A stretch of DNA of 64,000 nt from assembly GCA_000320545.1 (NCBI GenBank), contig ADNK01003302.1, positions 62,001 to 126,000 on the forward strand, written 5' to 3'. The notes under the pieces are model-generated. The model was given only the letters and a program-made list of their open reading frames with translations. It made no database searches and was not told the DNA's origin. Source of the DNA: Bigelowiella natans CCMP2755. Lineage: Eukaryota > Cercozoa > Chlorarachniophyceae. A program made the position numbers and the translations under genes. This document shows, piece after piece, positions 24,801 to 37,041 of the stretch (the stretch's first letter is position 1; the number at the start of each line of letters is the position of its first letter).

Positions 24801-25125
24801 TTTTGTATCTGGATTGGACCTCTTTTCCGCACAAAATAGTTGGAAGCTGGTCTGGGGCTTTGGATGTGCTACTTCTACTTTGGCAAACTTTCGGCCCTCA
24901 TGCTGGTAAATACTGGATTCTCCATCTTCCAGGCTGTAGTCGTTGAGCTTCAAAACGGTGTGTTCTACATACGTTAGGATTCAGAGAATAATCATATAAA
25001 TGGGAAAGAAAAGTATCAAAACCTCCATAATGGACGTAGCGGGTCTTTCGTTGGCGCTTGCTCCTTCGAACATCATCTACATTCTCGTCAGTCGATATGT
25101 TCTTACGACTTCTCGAGGACGACAT
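17017..25125 (-). CDS. SNF2-family chromatin remodeler with HMG-box, PHD finger and C-terminal FHA domain
   Basis: Ten exons: 25125-25023, 24964-24591, 24535-24350, 24284-24138, 24041-20767, 20494-18886, 18599-18485, 18270-18050, 17810-17678, 17417-17017. Lengths sum to 6,564 nt, exactly 2,187 codons plus stop, with every junction in phase. Order: basic N-terminus; HMG-box (about 68-135; HPKPQTSFQLF, ELWRALNEKE); SNF2 ATPase with GDEMGLGKT (about 285-293), DEGH (393), LLLTGTPLQNN and the helicase-C motif QAMARCHRIGQ (about 698-708); PHD-type zinc fingers (about 957-1030, CMNCWDGGSLICCDFC onward); a Tudor-like stretch (GRVLRKVRRSYEIQWNDD); helical and acidic regions; a short Trp/Gly segment possibly AP2-like at the exon 6/7 junction; an FHA domain (about 1975-2085; FKIGRKTNGN, SRFHCEIDW, KPGDLINI); an acidic tail. 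It is an ATP-driven nucleosome remodeler, presumably nuclear. The DEAH box reads DEGH. Confidence 0.88.
17964..18007. repeat. (CA)n microsatellite
   Basis: About 22 CA units in the intron between the two exons encoding the FHA domain of the remodeler (intron 18049-17811). Confidence 0.9.
18813..18873. repeat. Compound (CA)n-(GA)n microsatellite
   Basis: About 17 CA units run directly into about 13 GA units in the remodeler intron 18885-18600, starting just inside the donor at 18885. Confidence 0.9.
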
Positions 25126-26068
25126 TTTGCCGGACGGAGTCCAAGAATTTCCAAATCCTTCGTCCACAGACTTAGCCTATTAATCGAACCTTCCTTTTAT
25201 TTTCAAGATGGTTGGATTTGGATAGCTAGCAACGATGAGCAGCAGCGAGTATAAGCGTGATAGCTTGGACGCGCGCAACTGGATGTTATAAGCACTGAAG
25301 ACGTTCTACAACCAAATAATACTTTGCACTCTCTTCATCCGAACGCCATCTGTTTCTGTACTACGACATAGCATTGCTACCACATACATGTATGCAACTC
25401 GATCAAGTTTTGTTCCCGTTTTTTTTCGGTTTGAGAAAAAGCCAGTGCAGCAGTTGTCGCAAGTTGTTGTGTTGTGTTGCAAATCCGAAAACCTAACTTC
25501 CTGGATTCAAATACCCCCTTCGTGAATTTTCCCACTTTTGCATTCTAGTCTAATCTTTTCGGCATTTATTTCCGCGTGCCGCAAGAGTTAGACCAGACCA
25601 AAAGCCATAATTTTGGTTATGGATTAAAGTGTAGTGTATTCTTAGTCTGCTTTGTGCGATTATGTAGTCGTACCATAAAAATATACGGCATTATAGTTGC
25701 CGGTAAAATCCTAGTAAACACAGGAATGGCTCCCGACGCCGTTAGCTGAGAGCAAGCTGGAAAATCGAGTACATGCCGTGTTTGAAGTTCAATATATGTT
25801 TGGAGTTCGATTCCTGAGGCGTTGTTGTTTCGTATGACGTTGCTTTGTTGAACCTAATTGGTCCTTGACATCACAAGAAACATTTTCTATCGTATGTGAA
25901 TAACACGGAATACAATTGAACATTGACCTCTAATCAATGACGACAAGCTGTGTTCCATATAGTCTCTATCTCACTTTCTTTTCTATAGCTTTCTTCTAGT
26001 TGAGTCCCTTAATTTTGATTTTCTCCCTAGCGAAGGATGAATAAGAAAATTATATTAACCCCACAGGC
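25126..26068. promoter_or_regulatory. Divergent 5' spacer between remodeler and 397-aa protein genes
   Basis: No gene recognised in 943 bases. It must hold the promoters of two divergent genes. It contains only one GCTAGC (about 25226). A short inverted repeat (CCATAA...TTATGG) lies near 25605-25622. No defined element can be named. Confidence 0.45.
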
Positions 26069-27604
26069 ATGTCTCGGGGACTCGGTGTAAATGGCACGAG
26101 AAGGAATGCATGGAGATTAATCTCGATGGCTTGGGTGACGGCGCTTTCATTTGCGGCACTCTTAGTTCCTGATTTGGTTTCAAGAATCGATGAATCCCCC
26201 CAGTTAAAGCGAAAAAGTGACACTTGGAAAAGGGGGTGTGGTAGCGCATCATGGCCTAACCAGAGAGGAGCACATTCACTGGCATTAGTTCTTTCTAATT
26301 CAAATGCTGGTGAACACCTGACGCCTAGGCTTGCAGTTAATATTTTGCGCGGAGGAATGGATCCGAGCGATGTTATAGATATAACGGCCCGCAACAAGTC
26401 AGATCTGAACCCGTTGCATGAATTTGGCCCCGCACGAACAAAACGATACCGCTCAAAAAGGCTGGTTGCAAGTACAAAGTCAGGCTCTTCAGGTGGACAA
26501 CAAGTCAAGAAGAAAAAAAAGAAGAGAAGGTATGCACTCTCTAATGAAGAGCGTAAAGAACGTATTTTGAGCACATGTGAAGAGCTGAAGGAGCATAATC
26601 GGGCAGTTCGACGGAATAGATCGAGAGAGATTAGGCAACAAATCGATGATATGGCAAAGCAAGTCCCAGACCCCCCTCAGCATGAGGTGGACAAAATAAA
26701 TCTTCGGTATAGTCTCACTAACAAGCAGGAAAAGCTATTGAGGGAAAACAAGATTCTAAATTGCACGTTGAAAAGATTTCATGAGATGGATCTATGCCAA
26801 TTGAAGCAATGGTAACTTGAGATAGATTCTTCCTTTTTTAACTTCATAATCCCGTGGAATTGTTTCTGAAAATCATTTGTACTCTACCTGTCAACCCTAA
26901 CTCTAACTAGCCCCTCCCCCTATGATACACTCATTGTTTCGCTTATACTTAAAAATACCTGTTCCTCTTACTTATATGCCCCCCCCCAAAGGTTGGAAGC
27001 AGCAGGGTACAATCCAAAGATGCCTCCGCATAAACTGAAGACAGGGGCAGGAATCTTCAAAATACCATCGAAACGACTCTTGCTGGAGAGTGGGACAGTT
27101 TATCTGTAAGTCTTACTTCCCGAAGCTCTCTTCTGTTCAAAAAGTACGGTTTGATATGAACAAATAACTTGTAATTTATTTAAGGTTTAAGCTGAAGAGA
27201 CAAATACTGAAACGGCGTGAGGAATTGGCCTCTCAGCGACATCCATCGTGGTGGGAAAATGGCACGATTTTTAATCCTGCTGATTGGGAGGTAGGAAATC
27301 ATTTCAGTAGTACTGCTCGGTCCTTTTTTTGTGTCAATTACGCCTCATTATTTTTGTTGTTCATATATACCAGCTACCCAAACTGAATAGATGGGTTAGA
27401 AACAAGAAAATAAGAGAAGAGGGCTTGGAATACGGAGAAGCCCCAGATTGTAGCCGCCATGCATCTTTCCTAGGAGATTTTACTTTGTATCACCCAAATC
27501 GGGAATCTCTACCTGAAGAAGAATTACAATGGAGCATGGACTACGAAGGGAAGAGGAAGAAGAAGAAGAAAAAGACGAAATCAAACACAGTTGCGAACGC
27601 ATAA
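26069..27604 (+). CDS. Unrecognised basic protein with N-terminal hydrophobic segment (397 aa)
   Basis: Four exons: 26069-26811, 26992-27105, 27185-27290, 27374-27604. They total 1,194 nt (397 codons plus stop) with all phases consistent, so the model is solid although the family is not recognised. The N-terminus has a hydrophobic stretch (about 17-40, LISMAWVTALSFAALLVP) that could be a signal or anchor sequence. The middle is strongly basic, with a Lys-rich run KKKKKKRR at about 147-154, followed by a charged helical or coiled-coil region. The last three exons encode a better-ordered segment with WWENGTIFNPADWE, KLNRWVRNKKIREEG and FTLYHPNRESLPEEELQW, which looks conserved. The C-terminus is another Lys-rich tail. 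Introns are 180, 79 and 83 nt. The basic runs could be nuclear-localisation signals, which would conflict with secretion; location is unresolved. Confidence 0.75.
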
Positions 27605-28647
27605 ATGGAAAAACAAAGGGAGGGCAAACGCAGGAAATATGTAAATACATGTTACTCAATTTAGTTCAGCATCGGCAGAATTTAAACGTACGAGTGTTGC
27701 GAATTCGATGTTAAAATCAAATGCATTTGCAAGTCCACATACCTGCTGTTTGTAAAGTCTAATATAGGTTGTTTTGATGTCGAACGATTGTGCAAAGAGC
27801 AATGCATTTGTACGTGGATCATTATCGATCGAGGCTTCTCACTAGCATAGCACAATAAATGGTCTACACCTGCTAGATAAAAGCACACACACACAAATCT
27901 ACATATACGCTGCTACATCTAGACATGTATGTATGCACATGCAGCTAGCATGTGCTATCTCTAGATCTGCTACTGGTTGCACACGTTGGATGTCTATGTG
28001 TTATTGCATCCCAACGTACATTGCTGCTGCACGCTCATCGCGTCCAACAATGAATCGAACGCGAGCTAGCTAGCGAGTATGCATGGCATGAGTGAGTAAC
28101 ATGACTATCAGAGATTTGGCAATTCTATTTTCTTCAGTATATCCGTCACTGTTAAAGTCACTCCGTACGTCACATGCTAGCATGAACAACATCTCGATCG
28201 ATACGATCAAGATCTAGATGACGTACAGCACCGTACATATGCTAGATATGCCGTATAACCGTACACCAGCAATGCCATCGATCATGAATCGAAACGATGA
28301 TGAGACGAAACGACTATGTAAATTAAATGAAGCTGAAAAAGGCGAAAGAGGCACGGACCGCTGCGCGTAGCGCACGCTAGCACGACATCGACGACAGGAT
28401 GCAGATGCTTTCAAATGCATAAAACAAATCATCATAAACGAGACAAAATAGACACAACCTAAGCGCTGCAGCCGCTGCTTTGCATAGCTACATTAGGATG
28501 GCTATTGAAAAGATTTAATATCACTTCATTACATCCGTCTCACATGCCGTACCGCGCTACAATGCAATGTATCTGCTAGCTAGATCTTGAGATATATGCT
28601 TACATATCTAGATATATACACACTACACGCACATACGCCACACATGC

Positions 28648-28706
<59 letters not shown>

Positions 28707-28966
28707 CATGTACACACATATAGAGTTAAAGAGCTACACCAAACATCAGACATTGAGACATCGAGTGGCGGATTTAAAAATCACTGGCGGAGTAGAAATC
28801 TGCTGGCGATGGGATTGCATTAGCCAGACTTCATGTTCCGTCACTAGGCATGCAAATGTTACAAGATATCGGTGGAAGTTTAATCATCAAACGCAGTAAG
28901 AAAAGTAACGCTTCTTTACTGTACGGCAAGTGTTCAGTCATCATTACCACAAAACGACTAGTAACA
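27605..28966. other. Convergent 3' spacer with palindrome-rich block
   Basis: No gene recognised. The stretch 27900-28600 holds about six GCTAGC copies, plus many ACATGC, CTAGAT and GATCGAT words. A (GA)n tract lies at about 28648-28702. The 3' ends of the 397-aa protein and the thioredoxin-PAN gene face each other here. Confidence 0.7.
28648..28702. repeat. (GA)n microsatellite
   Basis: About 27 GA units with one AAG interruption, inside the convergent spacer. Confidence 0.9.
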
Positions 28967-29536
28967 TCATAACTCTGATCCTATAGATTGTGCTGGAGCT
29001 CCATTCTGACCAGAAGCAACAGGTGCTCCTCCCGCAGGTGATGATGTTGTGACAACAACACCAGATGTAATTCGCATACGTGGATCAGCATCTCGGCGGC
29101 CCACGTCACTGCTCTTCAGGAAGCAGTAACCTTCGAGCTGTGTAAATAATGCATCATCATCTTGTTCATTATCATCATCATTATCATCATTATGATTGAT
29201 CATCTTGATGGATTCTCATAGTGAACAAGTTCTCAAAATAATGCACATTAGGGTTACATCAGATTAATACACGAACACAATCTTCAATCATCATCACTGC
29301 TGTCATCATCATCATCATCATCATCACCACCACAATTCCACACTTCACTGTTAGTACGTACATCCTCTGCGCTAGTAGATTCCATGAAAGTGAAGCCTTT
29401 GCAGTCATCAGCGGCGGCACAATAGTCACAACATGCCTGAAGGGAGAAGACAGATATGAGATGTGTCAGAACATATTGCTATGAGAATCACAAGATTAAA
29501 TTCACCACTACCACCCCACCATAAATACTACTACTG

Positions 29537-29567
<31 letters not shown>

Positions 29568-30493
29568 CTGCCTATCCTTTCTTCTTATGGTTCCCGAGGG
29601 GAGATCATGGGATGAGAAATCAACATCCTTCTGCAGGAAGAAAGAAGACGAGGAACAGAAAGAAGAGGATAGAAGTATCAATCACAACAACGATAATAAG
29701 TAAGTGTTGTTTTTGCCTCCTCCTCCTCCTCCTCCTCCTCCTCCTTCTCCTCCCCCCCCCTCACTAGTGACACATTGCTGATAAATATGTTGTCCACCTC
29801 GAACGAACATGTCGCTGATGGAAGATCTTGGCTTAGAGAAGGACGCCGCGCGCCGCTTCTTTGTCCTCCACTCTGGCCACCCCCAGCTTTGGCATTAAGA
29901 GCTTGTACAGCCTAACGGAAATGAGAGCGGCGACATTAATTTGAAGTGAATAACTGAGATTGTACCACATCCACTTCACCTCTCCACACCATCATCATCA
30001 CCATCACCAGCACCATCATCACTAATATGACCTCTTCTCGCTGTGCATCCGTTATGGTTCCCGACACAATTCCCATTGCAGGGTCTGTGGGGACTTTATT
30101 AGCGACTGCAGATTTAGGATAGCAAGTACCCTGCTGCTGCTGCTGCTGCTGTGAGGATCCAGACTCTGATGATGAATCTTGGCCCGGCTTGAAGGTGTAA
30201 CCCTGCACAAGAAGAAGTAGAAGAAAAAGAAAAAAAAAATCATCGTCAATATGATGATTTCATCAGGTAGTAGTAAGACGAGTTGCGTGCATTTGTTCAT
30301 GTTTAACATCATCCGATGATGGCTATCACAATACATCCCACCGTCGATTCATCTTAGCTATTCTTAACTTACCGCACACTGGGGAATGATTGTGCACACG
30401 CCGCAACATGCCTCTTTACTTGCAACTCTCGAGACCCCCTGGAATGTCCAACAAACGAGTAGAGATGATGGCGAACATTTGATACACACACAT

Positions 30494-30525
<32 letters not shown>

Positions 30526-32185
30526 CGCATAATTTTTAAGGTGTGTGTGTGTGTGTGTGTGTGTGGATATATTATCTAATTTATGAACACCCCAATGCTA
30601 TCAACACCAACAAATAATGATGGTGAAAGTGACAATGATCAATAGGGCAGCAGTGGCGGCAGCAGCAGCAGCAGCAGGAGCATCACTGATCAGCAGCATA
30701 TACCTACCTCCTCTATTGTTCCTCCGTAAAAATCTACGTTATGTTGGAACTTCTCGCTCGCAGGGCACAACTCTACGGGAAATAATAAGTGACGATAGTA
30801 GTTACATGTAGTATATATATTCTAGTTATATGCTTGCAACTAATATGAGGAGGACATGTTCGTCGTATTATATCGTGTAAAATAATTTAGGATTTTACAA
30901 ATATTGTCACAAAAACGATTATTTACGCAGTGCTTTTTAATCAAATCAAACAGAAACAGTGTCAGTTCTTGTAATACTATGTGCAGTAGCAGCAGCATAC
31001 CAGGTAATTTCTTCTCAGCTTCCTCGAGCGTTGTTTTCGCCTCCTATTAAAATTGGATAAATTACAGCCGTGCTGTATGTGTTGTGTGTTGTGCGTTGTG
31101 CGTGTGGTGCCTATGTATGATATTGTGTTTCAAGGATTCATCGCAACAACTAGGCAACAACAAAACAGCAGTATAAGTGTTCAGGACTAGGAGAAAGGTG
31201 CATTTGCAGACCATGCACTTCTTTATTGCACTGTGAGTCGTCTCAATTAACGCCTTCGCATCAGCGCCCGGTAGCTGGCCTACGTACGTATAGTGTATAT
31301 ATTCTAAAACGACGACGATATCTCTTATCATCATCATCATCATCTTTACACTGGGAAGCAACGCAACCGACCGACAGCAGAAAGCAGCATGTGCAAGAAG
31401 AAGAAGAAGATGATAATGATGATGATGATGATGTAAAAAAGGAGGAAGTATAAATCGGCACGCACCGATTATAATTTTGATAAAAACAAAATAATAAGAT
31501 ACCCATGGGTTCAGCGCGACATAGGAAGAGGAATGTTGGCAGCCCTTGAACGCCTTCAGCCAAGCTGCAAGAGGGTACGACAGGGAACAAAGAAAGTAGT
31601 AACAATGATTTCCCATTATCACTACATATGGCATGAAGGATTCCATGTTGTTACACGTTGTCGTCTATGCGTGCTCTATATTGATTGATGCTCCTCTTCA
31701 CCTTGGAAGGCGTTGCGCATTGATCTTGAGGAAAGTGGCAAATTCGTGATATTCCTGAGCCAACCGCCTGTGGAATCGTTCGCCACACGAAGTAGAGGAT
31801 AAAAGAGTAGGAGGAGGAGGAGGAGGAGGAGGAGGATGAACAAGAGAGGGGAAAAGGGAAAGAAAATGAGTAAGATGGGAGGAGAAATAAAGAAAGTAAT
31901 TCAACAACTGATGATGGCGAGAAACAAAGTCGCGTCAAAACAAGAAAAGAAATGATCGATAAAAAAAAAAGGGAAAAAAAGCTTCTATTTTGAAGTTTGC
32001 GCTTGCGATTCTCCAACTTCGCCGTGGTAATTTTTCAGAATTTGCACAACAACAATTTGATATTACTCATAGAGGGGCGCGATCTGCACGCAGTAGGGGC
32101 AATTTGGCCCGTAGAAATCAATGACTACGGTATCGTGTGTTGTCTCGTTCTTGAAGAGAGCAACTAAATGCTCCGCGCTTAAAAC
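28967..32185 (-). CDS. Thioredoxin-PAN-PAN domain protein, probably secretory pathway (N-terminus unresolved)
   Basis: Twelve exons that join in phase (1,083 nt, 360 codons): 32185-32067, 31767-31702, 31564-31503, 31279-31212, 31043-31001, 30772-30708, 30438-30373, 30202-30032, 29911-29798, 29630-29568, 29436-29362, 29137-28967. The first four encode a thioredoxin fold with VVIDFYGPNCPYC (CPYC redox site), the cis-proline segment GVQGLPTFLFLC and QLPGADAKALIE. Two PAN/apple-like modules follow: NVDFYGG...SKEACCGVC...GTCYPKS and KDVDFSSHDLPSG...ACCDYCAAADDCKGFTF...GYCFLKS. PAN modules bind protein or carbohydrate and are usually extracellular; CPYC suggests thiol-disulfide exchange in the secretory pathway. 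The start codon and any signal peptide lie upstream and are not fixed. The domain assignment is secure, the role is inference. Confidence 0.82.
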
Positions 32186-32386
32186 CTACAGCAAATTATT
32201 CCAACACTCAACGTAAATATTTCAATGTATAAATATATACTACAGTTGTCCGCATGAATCATCATTAACATTGTACATCATGCATGTTTGCAAGGGCCTA
32301 GCCCCTTACAATGTTGAAATAATTGTTGACCTCGTGTGTGAAGGACTCTTGGACAGCACTAGACGATCTACCTGCACCAACATTAC

Positions 32387-32835
32387 CATTCTCCTGGTTA
32401 TTTCCACGTCCAAACTTCCACCACGGACCTCCCAACTGTTGCTCCTGTTTATTATAAGGATGTGTTCAATGTGTTACTGCGGAAGAGCTCATAGGGCCCA
32501 TCACAACACCATGCACTAATAACTATGAGAATGCTCTTTGTTCATTTAAATCTAATCATTGTCAACTTTTCAGGACTACACTGGAAGAGATACAGAGAAT
32601 TGCGTTTACCCGAAAGGATGCTGCCAAAATCATCATCACTCCAATGCAGAATAGCAGCGACTTGGTGCAGGTTGGGGTGAACCAGGTCCTCCTCCGTATG
32701 GTAGAGGAGGGAGGAACTAGGAGAGGCATATCTAATGTTCAGAAATACAAGCCTATTTAAGACTTCCTGGTTAAGATGAAATTCCTTCACCTCCCGCATC
32801 TTCCCATACCCACACCACACATACACACAGGCGCG
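32387..32835 (-). other. Candidate 5' exons of the thioredoxin-PAN gene
   Basis: Two open segments look like upstream coding exons. One ends at a good donor at 32387 (frame SWEVRGGSLDVEITRR, phase 0 into the thioredoxin exon). The other spans 32835-32610, with acceptor cctctgcag and donor GG|gtaaac, and encodes REVKEFHLNQEVLNRL and LHQVAAILHWSDDDFG. The phases of these two do not join directly, so an exon or splice site is missing from this reading. Confidence 0.4.
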
Positions 32836-33373
32836 CTGCAGAGGCTCAGGAGAATGGAAGTCGCTCCTTCCTCGAAAACAGAAGTTGAAAATATTGCATA
32901 TAATTCACTCCGGCTGAAAACGATCTCTCATGCGCCGAAACCTCGCTCTCGGATGTTCGAGCGGGGGGGGGTTAAAACCTGCAGTGGTACTCATTTGTAA
33001 GTCTTAAATGTGCGCTGTGAATCGGCTCCAGACCGAAGCAACGTGAAGCAAGAAACGTTAAAAATCAATTGTATTATGGATATCATACAAAGATTCGCCT
33101 GTATTTTTAAAACGTTGCTTCTTCCCGGGACCATCCAATCGGAGCCTAAGCGAAACGAGCCGGCGAAGGTTGATCTCAGATCAAAACAATCTCGATAAAT
33201 TCCATTGAGTATGCTGTTTATCCTGGCAAAATATGCTACGTCAATTGAAGCACAAATAATCTTGGTTTTATCAGGAAGTCCTTTTTCCACGCACAACCAA
33301 ATGTTCATCTGAGATACGATACTTTCGGTGGAATTCTGAAATCCAGAGACTCTCCGGGGATGAAGATAGGTAT

Positions 33374-33403
33374 GGTAATACCCGATATTTTTCGGGTATT
33401 ACC
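33374..33403. repeat. Perfect 12-bp inverted repeat (hairpin) in divergent spacer
   Basis: Arms GGTAATACCCGA (33374-33385) and TCGGGTATTACC (33392-33403) pair perfectly around a 6-base loop. It lies about 125 bases upstream of the copine start codon, in the spacer shared with the thioredoxin-PAN gene. It is not followed by a T-run as a bacterial terminator would be. It could be a cruciform, a dyad transcription-factor site or part of a 5' UTR. Confidence 0.8.
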
Positions 33404-33526
33404 TACAAAGAAATTCACTTCTTTTCTGAGCCCCGAAGGAGGGAAGGGGAGAAAACAGAAAGGAGGAGACCAGAGAAAAGAAAGAGAGCGGAAAAGAGAA
33501 AGAGAGACGTCACTCCTGCATAAAAG

Positions 33527-36169
33527 ATGGTCGACAGCAATATTTCGTCCAAGATTGAGATGTTCATCTCGTGTAGGAATCTCATCAACAAGGTCCACAA
33601 CCGATGAGATTGGTTAATGATGTCAGATTATGCCTTATCCCACGCTCACAGAGTGGTCATAAGATCGATTTATAATGTTCCGATTCTCTTCTATATCCAG
33701 TGCGCAAATCAATGTTAATATCCCAACTACATTCCCCCCCTCCGCCCCCCCTCAACAGGACACATTCTCAAAGTCAGACCCTATGGTTAGTGTGTTCATC
33801 AAAGACGGGGTCGCTTTCAAGAAATTCTCTTTGATCGATAGAACGGAAGTCATCGAGTAAGTTTTTACAAACCTTGAAGACTGTGTATTTGCTTATGTGT
33901 TGCTTCCTAACTTCACAAGCTTGATCGTAAAATAAAACATGAGATTTATCACCTTCGTCTTCAATATTTTCATACTTATGGTGTCAATTATGGTTTGTTC
34001 ATATTCTACTTGTAATCTTCATACTTATGATGTCAATTACAGTGTATTCACATTCTACTAGTAATCGCTTGATAAATTGTGTAAATTTTCACAGCAACAA
34101 CTTGAATCCGAACTTCAAGAAGCGTTTCGTGTTGGATTACCATTTCGAACGCAGGCAAGAAATTATTCTAAAGGTATCATGTTTGCTCTTTCTCGTGTCT
34201 GTGTGTACAGATTGCTAATGCTGTACTAACGGCATACCCACACTAGCAAATAATTTCTCTTCTTTCGTAACTAATTGCAACATAAAACTGATGAGTAGGT
34301 TTTTGATGTGGATTCTGCACGATTGAGCCGACAGAGCGATCATGATTTTCTTGGTAGTAGTAGCAGAATACCCTACCTACTTTGAGTCATTATACAATTC
34401 GATTTGTTTCAACGACTTACAGCAATTTAACGTGGACATTAGGAATGGCGCGAACAACCTTAGCAGATCTGATATCACGAGGAAAGGCAGCTCTTCCACT
34501 TACGGACCAGAAAGGGAGGCCGATGCGGAGGGGGAAGGGCTCCTTGGTCAGTCGATATCACTTAGTTGATCAAAATGATGATGTTGCTACGATGCATGAT
34601 AGTTATTAACCAATATATTTTGAGTGTGTGCATGACTGCTGCACATCTTTATCATAAAGTATTATCTCAAATCTTCTTCTTAGGCAATTATTCGGTGCAA
34701 TGAGATCGGCGACAGTTCAATGCGATGCAAGGTACTATGCAGTAGTAGTGATGAAGATGATTGAGGGGGGGTGGACAATGATGGAAGTTCATTCTCACAA
34801 TCGTAGCAAGCATGTTCGAGTACAAACTTTATCTCTTACACACTCCATCCATCAGCTTAACTTAAAGGGTGACGGGCTACCGAAGATGGACCTTTTTGGT
34901 CAGTTTTGACGTAATGCGGTGGTGATTCCTGCAATGATATCTATATCTATATGCATGCATGATGTAAACAAGATACAACAAGGTGGTTACATGAATCATA
35001 TTCTTGGATAATAAGCAATATACTTTCATTTCCAAGCTTGATGGTGTATCTGGTAGCATAAAGGGGGCATTGCTTTATTGGCTGTGTTGAAAATAAGTTC
35101 ACGCTCTCTTCATTGGTATATCATCAGGTCGGGCGGATCCATACTTAGAGATCTACAAGAAATCGGTAAAAAGCAGCATTATCTTACTAGACAGTCTCTC
35201 TCACCAATGAACATGCATGTACCGTATAGAGCCTGTGTGTCAAAATTTAGACGGCGTATATAAAGAGCAATGTTTCTAATTATCCTCGTTCCTCTCCCTT
35301 GTCTCTTTAACCCCTCTCTTCTGATCTTGTGATAATTGTTGTCCATCTATAGCTGCACGATGAGACGTGGTTACCCGTGGATAAAACAGAGGTAGTAGTT
35401 GAAGTAGTTTTCACCAGCAAGAGAAGCAAGAGCTCATCGTCGATAGTAGTTCTCACTAGCAAGAGGAACAAGAGCTCATCGTTGAAGGAAGGTGGGGGGG
35501 GGGGCTCTCAACATTATTGAGAATGATGGATATCCTGATATCCCCATTATTGACCTCATCCTTCTCCTCCTCCTCAGGTGTGCAAGTACACTTATAACCC
35601 AAGATGGAAGATTAAAGATATTTCACTTGCGGACCTGTGCAATGGCCAGAGAAAGCGCCCACTTCTCTTCAAATGCTTTGATTGGGACAAGTATGTACAG
35701 CTTGCTGCTATTTATGATGTGTCGTCTTTGTGTGCTTATAGCATGCACATATGACTTATGTTTCCACTAACTTGTGATGCAGGAACTCTAGTCCGGATTT
35801 TATTGGTCAATTTGAGACATGTGTGCAGGTGAGAAGCAATGATCTCACAATAGTCTACGCTGCAGCTCTCTTCCAACATGATTGCTTATGCACCGTATCA
35901 ACCTCCTCCTCCTCCTCCTCTTCCTCCTCCTAATTTACCCTAGGATCTCGAGGAAAAGTCGCCGTTGTGCGAGTTTAAGCTACGGAAGCCAAAGGATGCC
36001 GGAAAGCGCAGACCGAAGGACCGTGGCAGTATCAGCGTTGGGATTAAGATGTATAAGCAGCATTCCTTCCTCGATTACGTTAGGGGGGGTTGTCAAATCA
36101 ATCTCATGATAGCAATCGATTTCACCGCATCAAACGGTTTGTTTGTTGTCGCAATGTATAGCTTAGTAG

Positions 36170-36208
<39 letters not shown>

Positions 36209-37005
36209 AGAAGCCCCTCTCAGCTCATGTCATCCAATGTCATGTCATATCATGTCATGTCATGCAGGAGATCCCAGTAACAACCGCAGCCTGCATTACA
36301 TCGGTAGCGGACATGCCAACGCCTATCAACAGGCCATTGCAACTATTGGGTAAGGAGGGAGAGCAGAGAGAAAGGGGAGGAGGGGGGGGAACAAAATTGC
36401 TACGACTACAAAGTTTTTCTCTATGCCATAGCCTCATTCGTATTGGGATGCTATCATTTTTTCACGTCGTATCTCCTTCCCGCTCCTCCTCCTCCTCCTC
36501 CTCCTCCTCCTTCCTCCTCCTTCCTCCTTCCTCCTTTCCCACCACTCTTGTTTTTTTCCCTGTATCATCATCATCATAATGATTATCATTATCACCAACA
36601 AACGAGCAACAAAACAACCAACCGATCAGGAACATACTGGTGCCGTATGATAGTGATAATAAATATCCTGTCTTTGGATTTGGAGCTAGAATTAAGGTGC
36701 TGGGTGGGGTGCTAATACATACATCATGCAGTACGATCATCATCATCATCATCATCATCTTCTTCTTCTACTTCTTCCTGTACTTAGTAGTAGTAGTAGT
36801 AGTAGTAGAAGTAGTATAGTAGTAGTACACACACAGCATCCTCCTTCGTCAAGCCATTCCATGTGTGTAGATCAACCAAGCAACCATGTACTACTTGTTA
36901 TTGTTATGTAGAGGACTAACAGCGTGGAGCATTGCTTCGCACTTAACATGAATGACTCAAATCCAGAGATATCTGGTGTGCAGTCTATCCTCAATACCTA
37001 CAGGT

Positions 37006-37041
<36 letters not shown>

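Noticed and set aside
28648-28702. Microsatellite and palindrome clusters as a CRISPR array
   Set aside because: Simple repeats with no spacer-repeat periodicity, in a eukaryotic genome.
31062-31646. 194-codon minus-strand ORF
   Set aside because: It reads through two verified small exons and their introns in the thioredoxin-PAN gene; only the exonic parts at 31564-31503 and 31279-31212 are coding, in their proper frames.
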